This document shows positions 36,116-44,983 of a DNA stretch of 64,000 bases, piece after piece. The notes under the pieces were generated by a model. That model was not told the DNA's origin. It did no database searches and saw nothing but the letters and a program-made list of their open reading frames with translations. This DNA comes from Synechococcus sp. CBW1004 (GTDB lineage: Bacteria > Cyanobacteriota > Cyanobacteriia > PCC-6307 > Cyanobiaceae): NCBI RefSeq assembly GCF_015840715.1, contig NZ_CP060397.1, positions 3,430,686 through 3,494,685 on the forward strand, in the 5' to 3' direction. The position numbers and the translations under genes are program-made. The number at the start of each line of letters is the position of its first letter. Within the stretch, counting starts at the first letter, position 1.

Positions 36116-36560
36116 ACATCGCCACCAGTGGTGTTTTGGTTAACCTTCGTGCAGTGCCTTTGATTCTGTAATATTCATGTTTTAGTTGCACATCTAAGAT
36201 TCGCTAGCATGCTGTTCTCGCCCGCGCCCGGATCACTCGGCGAGAAGAACGACTTGCCGAATCGAATGGCCTCCATTCTACTTTGTCCGCCATGGCATCT
36301 CAGGAATTAGTCACTGAATTTTGAGCTTCATCGCACAGCCCTGGCTACGCCGGGGCTGTGGCCCAGGGGCTTTGCACCACTGTTGGGGACGCCAGCTTCC
36401 GGTTCCAGCGATCTCACCAGTAGGAACCGAGAACAGCTACTGGATGAGGGGCAGGCAAGCGTCCTGGCTGACTTCCTCATGGCGGTTGGAGCCCAACATC
36501 GATCGGGCTTGGTGCCGACGCCGGAGAGCTTCAGTGGCTCAGCACATCCGAGGCGGTAAC
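36116..36560. other. 445-base gap left of the IS3-type element
   Basis: The first part is AT-rich and empty. From about 36330 the sequence is GC-richer with an open frame (NREQLLDEGQASVLADFLMA, to about 36560) that ends at the IS edge. It may be the scrap of a gene cut by the insertion, but I could not identify it. Confidence 0.4.
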
Positions 36561-36590
36561 TGCCAGGAAAGATGACGCCCCTGCCGCCGT

Positions 36591-37675
36591 TCAGGCAGCC
36601 ATCGCCAATGTAGCCGGAGTGATGCCGTTTTCTGGTGGTGGCGGATTGATCCAGACCACCTCCGGTTGATGCCAACAGCGAATGCTGCGGCTCCAACGAC
36701 GCGGGTGCAGCTGGCGGGCCTGTTCGTAGACCTCAGCCCGTTGGCGAGCAATGGAGACAGCCCGGCCGGTGTGTCGCTGAACAGGTGTCACGAACCGGAT
36801 GCCGCTGTGGCGGTGCCGCTCGTTGTACCAGTCCACGAACGTCATCACCCAGCGGCAGGCGTCGGCCTGGCTGGGGAAGGGGCGCCTTGGGTAGTCCGGC
36901 CGGTATTTCACCGTCCGGAACAGCGACTCCGAGAAGGGGTTGTCGTTGCTCACCCTCGGCCTGGAGAAGGATCTGAGCACACCCAGCTCCTCCAGGCGGC
37001 TTTCCAGCGTGGCGGCCCGCATGGCATTGCCGTTGTCGGCATGGAGGATCAAGGGCTGAGGGCGTCGGCGACTGATGCGCTCCCGCAGGCAGGCTCGGCT
37101 GACGAGATCAGCCGCGATCTGGGCGTCTTCCCGTTCAGCGACATCCCAGGCCACGATCTTGCGGCTCCATACATCGACCACCAGATAGAGGTAGAGCCAG
37201 ATGCCCCGGACTTGGTGGGCAGGTAGGTGATGTCCCAGCTCCAGACCTGATTCGGCCCGTCAGCCCTCAAGCGCGGAACAGGACGCGGCTCCTGCGGAGG
37301 GCGGGCTCGGCCGCGGCGGTGCGCCTGCCCATGGGCGTGGAGCACGCGGTAAAAACTGCGCTCTGAACCGATGTAGAGCCCCCTGTCCGCCAGTATCGGC
37401 ACGATCTGTCCCGGCGGCAGAGCAGCAAATTCCGGTTCGTTGCAGGTCAGCAGGATCCGCTGACGCTCCTCGTCCGTGAGGCGATGAGACACGTGGCGTG
37501 GACTGCCTTTACGGCGATCCAGGCCGCCCCCATCACCGGTGAACTGACGCCTCCAGCGCTGCAGGGTCGTCAGACCCACGCCCAGCAGCTCGGCGATCTG
37601 GCAGGCCCGTGCGCCAGCTTCCATACCGGCATCGAGGATGTCCAGGGCCTTGCGCCGATCCTCGGGCGAGGTCAA
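36591..37675 (-). pseudogene. IS3-family orfB transposase, frameshifted
   Basis: The first part has a helix-turn-helix (CQIAELLGVGLTTLQRWRRQ) and the start of the integrase core, ending in VWSWDITYLPTK, which holds the first catalytic Asp. The expected continuation (VRGIWLYLYL) is lost because one base is missing near 37210-37212. In the next frame the protein resumes VVDVWSRKIVAWDVAERED then LILHADNGNAM and NPFSESLFRTVKY, holding the second Asp and the Glu. No single frame has the whole DDE triad. Overlaps orfA by four bases at 37672-37675. Confidence 0.85.
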
Positions 37676-38178
37676 TCCGCCTCGTCCTCTCCCCAGTAAG
37701 CCTGGATCTTTTTTGAGGCGATCAGCAGTGCCGCCGCCTCCGCCAGGGCTTTGTCCTTGCGGCGCAGCTCCTGCTGCAGGCGTTTGATCTCCCGCTGATC
37801 AGCCTGGTGGCGCTTCTCGAGGTCCTTCTGCTCGGCCATCGTCAGCAGCGGCTGTGCGTTGGCATCCTCGGCCGCCTGTCGCCAGCGGTCCACCTGCTCG
37901 GGGAACAGGCCCCGCTCGCGGCAATAGGCCGCAAGCTCGGTGCCGTTGAGCCCCGCAGTCTCCAGGACCACGGTGAACTTGTCGCTGGAGCCCCAACCCT
38001 CGGGATCCTTCTGGCTGGCGGGCACCACCTCCCCCTGCAGGCGCCAGGCCTTGCGCCACTTGTAGAGGGTGATCACGTGGATACCCAGCTCGGCTGAGAT
38101 CTGGGCCACGCTCTGCCGGTGCGGCGGCCCCATCCGACGACGGACATCAGCCTTGACGGCCTCGCTGTAACGACGCAT
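37672..38178 (-). CDS. IS3-family orfA transposase subunit
   Basis: A 168-residue protein, the DNA-binding part of IS3-type transposases. A helix-turn-helix is seen in SVAQISAELGIHVITLYKWR (about 23-42) and a long Gln/Lys/Glu coiled coil in DLEKRHQADQREIKRLQQEL (about 120-150), the leucine-zipper-like part used for dimerisation. It ends with an ATGA overlap to orfB rather than a visible slippery heptamer. Confidence 0.85.
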   Translation of the reverse strand: MRRYSEAVKADVRRRMGPPHRQSVAQISAELGIHVITLYKWRKAWRLQGEVVPASQKDPEGWGSSDKFTVVLETAGLNGTELAAYCRERGLFPEQVDRWRQAAEDANAQPLLTMAEQKDLEKRHQADQREIKRLQQELRRKDKALAEAAALLIASKKIQAYWGEDEAD

Positions 38179-38441
38179 CGCTCTGTTCCATCAAGCCCCC
38201 TGGTGGTGAAAGTGGTCCCGATGGAGAGGCGTCATCTTTCCTGGCAGAGGGGGAGGCCCGCAGTGATAGCTGCGCGGGGGACTTATGGGCAACACGCTTT
38301 TCGCCAGATGAGTCTCAGTCCACATGAGAACCAGCATAACGACACACTGTCTTGCGGATTATCTCATTTGCAATGACGTATGATCTTTTGTCGGCATGAT
38401 AATTTCTTGGCTGTACCTCCCAATCTGATTGCCATTGGTCC

Positions 38442-39161
38442 ATGAGTCGACGCCAACGATCGCTCCCGAAAGTCGCTGTTATTACTCCGTATCTGCGCAA
38501 AGATCTTGACTATCTAAGGCAATGCCACCAAAGTGTTCTTGATCAAGAGGAAGCTTGTTGGCATGTGATTGTCGCAGATGGTGAATCGATTGATGAAATT
38601 GATCACTGGGATGCGCACCATGTCGTGCTGCCAGTTCGCCATCATGATATTGGTTCTACTCCTCGCTTGATAGGTAGCTTCCACGCCATCGGACTTGGCG
38701 TGGAGGCAGTCGCTTTTCTGGATGCTGATAACTGGTATGCTCCCAACCACATCAGCGGACTGCTCACCGCGCTCCGCGCGAAGAATGCTTCCTTTGCGTC
38801 CAGTAATCGTCTTTTGTGCCGCGTTGATGGGACAGCGATGGCATCCTGTCCCATCACTAATCCCTCCCGTTTTATCGATACGAACTGCATGCTCTTCGGC
38901 CGTGGTGCATTTCACTTGTTGCATCATTGGGTGTTGATGCCTGACTACGGTCACCTCATTGGAGATCGCATTATGTTGTACCATCTTCGTCAGTCTGGAG
39001 TATCTCATGTGCACTTAGACAGCCCAAGCGTTAATTACCGCTGCGGTAAGGAAGGGCTTTATCACCTACTCGGTGAAGCGATTCCCGAAGGAGTGAGTCA
39101 GCGTCCCGATTATGAACGCTCCTTTCAGAGGTGGATTAAAGATGGTTTTCCGCCCCTCTGA
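38442..39161 (+). CDS. family 2 glycosyltransferase-like protein
   Basis: A 239-residue GT-A-fold protein. KVAVITPYLRKDLDYLRQCH then QSVLDQEEACWHVIVADGES is the nucleotide-sugar domain, and VEAVAFLDADNWYAPNHISG carries the DAD motif (DxD) that binds the metal-nucleotide. ISHVHL-like later parts are present. It probably adds a sugar to a surface glycan. The start is an ATG preceded by AT-rich sequence. The next gene (also a glycosyltransferase) begins about 115 bases on, on the same strand. Confidence 0.82.
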   Translation: MSRRQRSLPKVAVITPYLRKDLDYLRQCHQSVLDQEEACWHVIVADGESIDEIDHWDAHHVVLPVRHHDIGSTPRLIGSFHAIGLGVEAVAFLDADNWYAPNHISGLLTALRAKNASFASSNRLLCRVDGTAMASCPITNPSRFIDTNCMLFGRGAFHLLHHWVLMPDYGHLIGDRIMLYHLRQSGVSHVHLDSPSVNYRCGKEGLYHLLGEAIPEGVSQRPDYERSFQRWIKDGFPPL

Positions 39162-39275
39162 TAAGACTAGGGTCTCAATGCTTCTATAGAAATAACTTGT
39201 CATGATATGCAGCTTTTATTCTGGAGTTATGGTTAAACCTATTTGCTCAGTGATCAATCCATTAGCTCGCGAATA

Positions 39276-40151
39276 ATGATAGCGAGTGGAGCCCGTACTC
39301 CTTCCTTCCAATCGTTCGTATCCTATCAGAAATTATCCGATCCTACGCCTTATCACCCTATGGATATTCAACCTCAAGGCAGGTCCGACACACAACTCAC
39401 GCGGGGCGATGATCTTTTTGTGAATGTTCATATGTTTTGGGCTTATGGTGACTTTTCGACTTTGGAGCGGTTGGCCGCGACAAGCTTTATTCGCCATGGT
39501 TATCATCTAACTATATGGACATATGGAGATATCAAGAATATTCCAGTAGGCGCCAGTCAGTGTGATGCAAGAGAGATCGTTCCCGAAAATCATGTCTTTG
39601 TATGTGGCCGAGGCTCCTATGCAGCCTTTTCAGATTTATTTCGCTACACACTTCTTTCGCAAAGAGGTGGCCTGTGGTCCGACACTGATGTGATATGTCT
39701 GATACCAATGAGTCAGTTTATGGAGAATCATAGTCTCCCTTTTGTGGTTCAGGAGATGGTTAGTGAAACGGCCCTACAAGTCAATAACAATCTGATTTAT
39801 CACCCAAGCCCAAGCGCAGGTGATCTCGTCGATCTAGCCTGTGCGATCAGCCAGCGGTTTAAGCCTGAAAAACTGAAGTGGGGTGATTGTGGACCGAAGT
39901 TGTTAACAGCTCTGGTCAATACATATCCACATCTATCACCACTAACTATGCCCCCTAGCTTTGCAAATCCAGTTGCATGGAATAATTGCCCTCATCAACT
40001 CCTAGATGAGACAGCTGTGCTCCCTCAGGAAACACGGTTTCTACATTGCTTCAATGAGATGTGGCGCCGATCAGGCGTTGATAAAGACATGCGATATCCG
40101 TCTAATTCTATCTTGGGGCGCCTTTGCTCTGAGCTTCAGGACTTCTTTTGA
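39276..40151 (+). CDS. DxD-type glycosyltransferase (capsular sugar / GT32-like)
   Basis: About 291 residues. VNVHMFWAYGDFSTLERLAA and YAAFSDLFRYTLLSQRGGLW then SDTDVICLIP match glycosyltransferases with the sugar-binding DxD region, where the Gly-Gly-Leu-Trp-Ser-Asp-Thr-Asp segment is the key motif. LGRLCSELQDFF ends the protein. An ATG at 39360 would also be possible, and an in-frame TTG at 39243 is less likely. It follows the GT2 gene, so it may act on the same glycan. Confidence 0.72.
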   Translation: MIASGARTPSFQSFVSYQKLSDPTPYHPMDIQPQGRSDTQLTRGDDLFVNVHMFWAYGDFSTLERLAATSFIRHGYHLTIWTYGDIKNIPVGASQCDAREIVPENHVFVCGRGSYAAFSDLFRYTLLSQRGGLWSDTDVICLIPMSQFMENHSLPFVVQEMVSETALQVNNNLIYHPSPSAGDLVDLACAISQRFKPEKLKWGDCGPKLLTALVNTYPHLSPLTMPPSFANPVAWNNCPHQLLDETAVLPQETRFLHCFNEMWRRSGVDKDMRYPSNSILGRLCSELQDFF

Positions 40152-40228
40152 CGAAAGCTGGCGATTCGTGGGTAAAGTCACAAGCGTAACGGTACATAAT
40201 AAGTGGAGCTTGGATTTCAGCGATCGAA

Positions 40229-41047
40229 CTATTTGGCGCTGAGAAATGCCATCACTCTTCTTCTGAAGGCTTCATTTGCTGCAACAGCAAGCTGCAAGTA
40301 GCGAGAAGTCTTGCTGGGCATTTCAGTGAGTCTTGTCTTTTCGATCGTTGCCTTAAGATTGGATGGACTTGTGTAAGCCACGGGCCATGGGTAATGATAA
40401 TGTGCACTTGAAAAAGGCACACAGATGACGCGTTTGCCTAAGAGGCTGCCCCAATACATGCCATGGTAGCTATTTGTAACCAAGATGTCCGTCTTGGCAA
40501 TAAACTCTATTGCGGCAGATGGCTTGCACTTCCTGTTTATCAGTCGTTTATAGGGTAAGCCTGGGCCAAGTCTGACGTCATTATGCTCAAAGATCGAAAT
40601 TCCGTGGCCTCGGCGCCATCCATGACTGGCAACGAATGACTCAATGAGTTTGCAACTGGCACACGGTACGAATTGTAGGCTATCTGTAAAGGTGCGAATG
40701 CCTACTAGATGCGACGGAGAGAAATCATCTCTGCCAAGAGGGGGGCCTGCTTCTTCTAGAGGCAAGTAGCCTTTGATGCGATTCTCATGACGGCGCTCAC
40801 CTACACCCCACCAGATGACCTTGCTCGGCTTCCTTTCAAGAAGTCGTGAGCGATAGAGATCAAACCATGGCATCATCAGCCCACCTCCACCAACAATGAC
40901 GTGATCGCATCTTTCGATTCTATTGATAGCGTCTTCACTGCAGATATCAGCAATCACGTGCGCCCCCCATTCCCAGTAACGGTAAGGACCTGAGAGATAA
41001 TCGCCAATATTCCGGTCAATACGATGAATAAACCATAGTCGGCTCAT
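40229..41047 (-). CDS. polysaccharide pyruvyltransferase-like protein
   Basis: A 272-residue protein. The start MSRLWFIHRIDRNIGDYLSG, then DHVIVGGGGLMMPWFDLYRS and TDILVTNSYHGMYWGSLLGK then RVICVPF are the recognisable segments of the CsaB/pyruvyltransferase family, whose members add ketal pyruvate to polysaccharides or act on nucleotide sugars. The start overlaps the stop of the gene upstream as ATGA, so the two are cotranscribed. AT-rich. Confidence 0.72.
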   Translation of the reverse strand: MSRLWFIHRIDRNIGDYLSGPYRYWEWGAHVIADICSEDAINRIERCDHVIVGGGGLMMPWFDLYRSRLLERKPSKVIWWGVGERRHENRIKGYLPLEEAGPPLGRDDFSPSHLVGIRTFTDSLQFVPCASCKLIESFVASHGWRRGHGISIFEHNDVRLGPGLPYKRLINRKCKPSAAIEFIAKTDILVTNSYHGMYWGSLLGKRVICVPFSSAHYHYPWPVAYTSPSNLKATIEKTRLTEMPSKTSRYLQLAVAANEAFRRRVMAFLSAK

Positions 41048-41778
41048 GGTCGCAAAACCTCGTTTGAGTATGCTAGTTCTTTTTGAGCCTTAGACAGCTC
41101 ATAGACATAGTCTGAAAGCGAGGTCAGTTCCGCTTTACAACCCTTTGCTTGCCGTCCAAGTTTTATCACCTCTTCGGAGCTGAGTAAGTCAGTGATTGCG
41201 GAAGCTCCTCGGACAGCAAGTCTCTCATGCTCAAGTATCCTTATCTTGGATTCTCCAAGTAGAGTCCGAAGGCGAAGGCACTCGAATTTATGTGATACAA
41301 TGCGTGCTAGGCAAAGTCTGTCTAGAGAAAGAGCTTCGATGTCTGTTTTGCAATTGACTCCAAAGAATCTATTTGGATATTCAGCGGCGATGGCACCATG
41401 CCTGAGTCGTTCATACCACTTAAGAACGCCTTGATCCTTTAACATGCTGGCAAGAATCTGTTCGTTTGGGCGCCAGGGAAAAATGAAGATACATTCGGGA
41501 AACATCATCGAAAGCGATTCGACAAACCACAGCAATGGATAGCTTTGGTCAATGTATACATGACCTCTTTCGTTGGCTTCTCGATACTTCGTGGCAATTG
41601 TTGAGTAAACTCTCTCGTTAAGCGGACATCCTGAAATGGCTGCTAGCGCTGTTGGCTCTAGAGTCTTAGGATCTTCGACGCCGCCCATTAAGTCTGTTGC
41701 GGCTTCAAAGCTGCACATTGTTCTGCAGAGCAAATGTGCTTCGCTTCTTTCCGTGGCAACTATAAAGACTGACTTCAT
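41044..41778 (-). CDS. sulfotransferase-like protein
   Basis: A 244-residue protein beginning MKSVFIVATERSEAHLLCRT, which follows the pattern of the sulfotransferase PAPS-binding loop (usually ...RSGSHLL), here with Glu and Ala in place of Gly and Ser. ECIFIFPWRPNEQILASMLK resembles the 3'-phosphate binding region. It precedes the pyruvyltransferase-like gene, overlapping by four bases, and probably acts on the same surface polymer. The changed P-loop residues make activity uncertain. Confidence 0.6.
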   Translation of the reverse strand: MKSVFIVATERSEAHLLCRTMCSFEAATDLMGGVEDPKTLEPTALAAISGCPLNERVYSTIATKYREANERGHVYIDQSYPLLWFVESLSMMFPECIFIFPWRPNEQILASMLKDQGVLKWYERLRHGAIAAEYPNRFFGVNCKTDIEALSLDRLCLARIVSHKFECLRLRTLLGESKIRILEHERLAVRGASAITDLLSSEEVIKLGRQAKGCKAELTSLSDYVYELSKAQKELAYSNEVLRP

Positions 41779-42472
41779 GATCTCAGCGCTTCACTTCTTG
41801 AGGATAGGCGGAATTATTTTGCTTATTTTGGCTTTCCCGGGTGACTTTCTCTCTGCTCGTGTAGATGCTGCTGGAATGCTTCCACCATTGAATTGCGTTG
41901 ATGTTATGGGGCGCTTCTTTTGTTCGCATCTATTTTGCTCAGTCAGCTTAACTGTAGCACGATAGCTGAGAAGGCTCCTGCCATCTCAGCCTCACGGAAA
42001 ACTCACCTGATGAGACTCATGCCATTAGCTTGATGGCGAATGGCTCCGTAGATGGTTCAGGGTAGATGAATCATGAGACACGGACCCTTATCTGTCGCTG
42101 TTAGCACACGGGTTGCGCCTGGCGGAATCGCGACCTCACTTGTCCCAACCGCCGCTTTCTGCAGTGGTTCTCTCTGAAGGTCTTTCTCTGGGAGATCACT
42201 GAAGCGCGGTTGCGACCCGTTTCCCGTATTCTGGTTTTGTCTCTGCTTCTGGTGGCGGTTGTCGTGATCCTCAGACGTTGCCATCGCCTGCGGGATCCAT
42301 ATCGTTTTGCCTATCCGTCGACTTCGGCTTGGTGTCCATTGGAACTGGGCCAGGCGTTGCTTGTCATGTATCTAGTGGTCGGCATCCATGTCGACAACGG
42401 TCTGCTGGGCGTTTGAATATTTGCAGCCGGGGTTTGATCATTTTGTTTTGCACTCGCGATTGCCGCTTTATA
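41779..42472. other. 694-base gap without a confirmed gene
   Basis: On the plus strand an open frame from an ATG at 41776 gives 62 residues starting MISALHFLRIGGIILLILAF, but it overlaps the divergent start of the sulfotransferase-like gene and cannot be confirmed. On the minus strand a 75-codon frame (42057-42284) is Gln/Asn/Thr-rich. I recognise neither. The gap presumably holds the promoter of the divergent gene pair. Confidence 0.45.
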
Positions 42473-43588
42473 ATGAAGCTGTTTGCGCGATGTATTGCGT
42501 CTTGGGCTTTTCTGCTGAAGAGTCAATGTTTGCCATGCAAGTCTGAGTGTCATGGCTTTTCTATCGCTCGTCTTCTGCTGGCATCTAGTCTTTATTGCAG
42601 CAGCGTATTGTTTTCATGCCATATGCCTTTTGCTCCTGCGAATTCTATGGGTGCCTTACCGTTGCATCGTGGGTATACTTTGCCACCGACCCTCCCTTCT
42701 GGCTTGCGTGTTGTGCTTGAGAACCTCTCTGGCGAGATGCCACTTGTTGCCACTTTGCTGTGTCGCAATGAGATCGATATTATCCGAGCCAATCTTGACT
42801 TTCACTTTGCTCTGGGTGTAGACGCTTTCATTGTTACCGACAATGCATCGATTGATGGCACTTATGAGCTTTTAGAGGCCTACGCCGAGACCCGCCCATT
42901 GATTTTAATACGAGAATCAGAATTAACTCACGATCAAGGGCGCTGGGTCACGACTATGGCGGCTCTTGCACAAGCAGAATTTGGTCCATGCTGGTTGATT
43001 CATACGGACGCTGATGAGTTCTGGCTTCCCGATACGGGCAATCTGCGCAACTATTTCATGGCTGTGCCATCTGCCCTGCAGGCGTTAAGTGTGTCACGGA
43101 ATAATATGCTACCGCCTTTGCCTTTCAGTTCTTCCCCGGAGTCTATTTTCTATTTGAGCATGATCATACAAGATACGCAGTCGCTCAATTCCCTGGGTCG
43201 CCCCCTGCCCGGGAAGATCTGTCATCGCTCACATCAATTCGTCACGGTGGGAGATGGTAATCATCATATCTCTATTGATGGGGCCGTGATTCGGCCTGCC
43301 TCTGCGGAAGGACTTCAAATTATTCATTATCCCGTGCGCAGCCTTTCTCAATTAGAGCGTAAGATTCGTGATGGCTCTGCGGCTTTGGCTCGCAATCCTG
43401 ATCTGCCGGCTTCGTGTGGTGCTACCTGGAGGGTGCTGGGTGAGACGCTTCGTCGTGAGGGGACTCTGATGCCTTATTACCAGTCGCTGATCCCATCAAA
43501 GGATGAGCTTTCTTCGCTCATTGCCTCAGGTCGCTACCGATATCAGTTGCGAGTTCGGGACATCATTGAGGCTGCTCGGACTTCTTGA
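42473..43588 (+). CDS. family 2 / family 92-like glycosyltransferase
   Basis: About 371 residues from the ATG at 42473. After an N-terminal hydrophobic part (RLLLASSLYCSSVLFSCHMP) the transferase domain begins MPLVATLLCRNEIDIIRANL then ALGVDAFIVTDNASIDGTYE, with the metal-binding Asp cluster in WLIHTDADEFWLPD. HISIDGAVIRPASAEGLQII follows. The pattern is that of cyanobacterial glycosyltransferases with the DADEFW motif. The start is uncertain because no strong ribosome site is seen; the domain itself is secure. Confidence 0.78.
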   Translation: MKLFARCIASWAFLLKSQCLPCKSECHGFSIARLLLASSLYCSSVLFSCHMPFAPANSMGALPLHRGYTLPPTLPSGLRVVLENLSGEMPLVATLLCRNEIDIIRANLDFHFALGVDAFIVTDNASIDGTYELLEAYAETRPLILIRESELTHDQGRWVTTMAALAQAEFGPCWLIHTDADEFWLPDTGNLRNYFMAVPSALQALSVSRNNMLPPLPFSSSPESIFYLSMIIQDTQSLNSLGRPLPGKICHRSHQFVTVGDGNHHISIDGAVIRPASAEGLQIIHYPVRSLSQLERKIRDGSAALARNPDLPASCGATWRVLGETLRREGTLMPYYQSLIPSKDELSSLIASGRYRYQLRVRDIIEAARTS

Positions 43589-43860
43589 CTTGATCATCTT
43601 GCTTTGAAGTTGTTGGCGTTTTGCGTTGTTGTCTTTCTGCTTGTTTCTGGTAAGGCGTATCGGGTTGCGCATCTTTGTTGTGATGAGTTTTGAGTTTTCG
43701 TCTTCGGGTGTCAAGATTGCATGTTCACTGATTCCCTTCATCGCTTTGCTGACCTGATAGGGCGCCAGCGTTCTGATGTCTGAAGTGCATCTTATCTGCT
43801 CTGCCGCTGTAGGATTCCTGGATATGCACGACTGGATCAATGGGTATTTCGCTCCCTCCC

Positions 43861-44973
43861 ATGGCATCCATCGGCGTCCCCACCGAGATCAAGCGCGACG
43901 AGCAGCGGGTGGCGCTCACCCCAGATGCCGTCCGTGAGCTGGTGGGCCAGGGGATGGAGGTGCGCATTCAGGAGGGTGCCGGCCTCGGTGCCGGCCTGAC
44001 TGATGAGGCCTATCGCGCTGCCGGCGCCCGGCTGGTTAGCCGCGAGCAGGCCTGGGATGCCCATCTGGTGGTGAAGGTGAAGGAGCCGCAGCCCGAGGAG
44101 TTCACCTTCCTGCGGCCCGATCTGGTGCTGTTCACCTACCTGCACCTGGCCGCCTATCCCCATGTGGGCCGTGCCCTGCTGGAGGCCGGGACCACCGCGC
44201 TCGCCTACGAGACGGTGCAGCTCGAGGACGGCAGCCTGCCCCTGCTGGCGCCGATGAGCGAGGTGGCGGGACGCCTGGCGGCCCAGGTGGGTGCCCGGCT
44301 GCTGGAGAAACCCCAGGGCGGCCGCGGTGTGTTGATCGGCGGCTGCACCGGTGTGCAGCCGGCCCGCGTGGTGGTGCTCGGCGCCGGCAGTGTCGGCTGG
44401 AATGCCGCTCGCCTGGCCGCCGCCATGGATGCGGAGGTGTTCCTGCTCGATCGCTCTCCCCAGCGCCTGCGTGAGCTGGAGGCCGACCGTCGCGGCCGCC
44501 TGGTGAGCCTGGTGAGCAGCGGCAGCCTGATCGAGCGGCTGGTGCCCACGGCTGATCTGCTGATCGGTGCCGTGCTGCTGCCCGGCGGTCGCGCACCAAC
44601 GCTGGTGAGCGAGGATCTGGTGCAACGCATGCGCCCCGGCTCGGTGATCGTCGATGTGGCGATCGATCAGGGTGGCTGCATCGCCACCAGCCGCGAGACC
44701 AGCCACACCGATCCGGTGTTCACGCTGCATGGGGTGCAGCACTACGCCGTCGGCAACATGCCCGGTGCTGTGCCCTTCACCTCCACCGAGGCGCTGGTCA
44801 GCGTCACCCTGCCCTACATCCAGGTAATGGCCGGCCGGGGTCTGATCGAGGCGGTCACCGATCGGCCCGAACTGCTGTCAGGTCTGAACACCGTCGATGG
44901 CGCCGTCTGCCATCCCGGTGTGGCAAAGGCCCTGGGGGTGCCCACCCGCCATCCGATGGCCTGCCTGCGCTGA
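43861..44973 (+). CDS. ald: alanine dehydrogenase
   Basis: A 370-residue NAD-dependent alanine dehydrogenase interconverting L-alanine and pyruvate plus ammonia. IGVPTEIKRDEQRVALTPDA (N-terminus), LVVKVKEPQPEEF and LVLFTYLHLAAY (catalytic region), GGCTGVQPARVVVLGAGSVG (NAD-binding GxGxxG) and HTDPVFTLHGVQHYAVGNMP then PGAVPFTST are characteristic. Length is usual. It marks the return of GC-rich core codon use after the island. Convergent with the DUF3326 gene, 10 bases apart. Confidence 0.93.
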   Translation: MASIGVPTEIKRDEQRVALTPDAVRELVGQGMEVRIQEGAGLGAGLTDEAYRAAGARLVSREQAWDAHLVVKVKEPQPEEFTFLRPDLVLFTYLHLAAYPHVGRALLEAGTTALAYETVQLEDGSLPLLAPMSEVAGRLAAQVGARLLEKPQGGRGVLIGGCTGVQPARVVVLGAGSVGWNAARLAAAMDAEVFLLDRSPQRLRELEADRRGRLVSLVSSGSLIERLVPTADLLIGAVLLPGGRAPTLVSEDLVQRMRPGSVIVDVAIDQGGCIATSRETSHTDPVFTLHGVQHYAVGNMPGAVPFTSTEALVSVTLPYIQVMAGRGLIEAVTDRPELLSGLNTVDGAVCHPGVAKALGVPTRHPMACLR

Positions 44974-44983
44974 AGGCTGCGGC

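Larger units (their letters stand above)
36561..38246 (-). mobile_element. IS3-type insertion sequence with 19-base perfect inverted repeats
   Basis: The ends are TGCCAGGAAAGATGACGCC at 36561-36579 and its exact complement at 38228-38246, giving a 1686-base element. The flanks (GGTAAC on the left, GAGGGG on the right) show no target-site duplication. It encodes orfA and orfB on the minus strand; orfB is frameshifted. Confidence 0.88.

Noticed and set aside
41776-41965. Plus-strand 62-residue frame with hydrophobic start (MISALHFLRIGG)
   Set aside because: It overlaps the divergent sulfotransferase-like start and has no ribosome site or relatives that I know; too little support.
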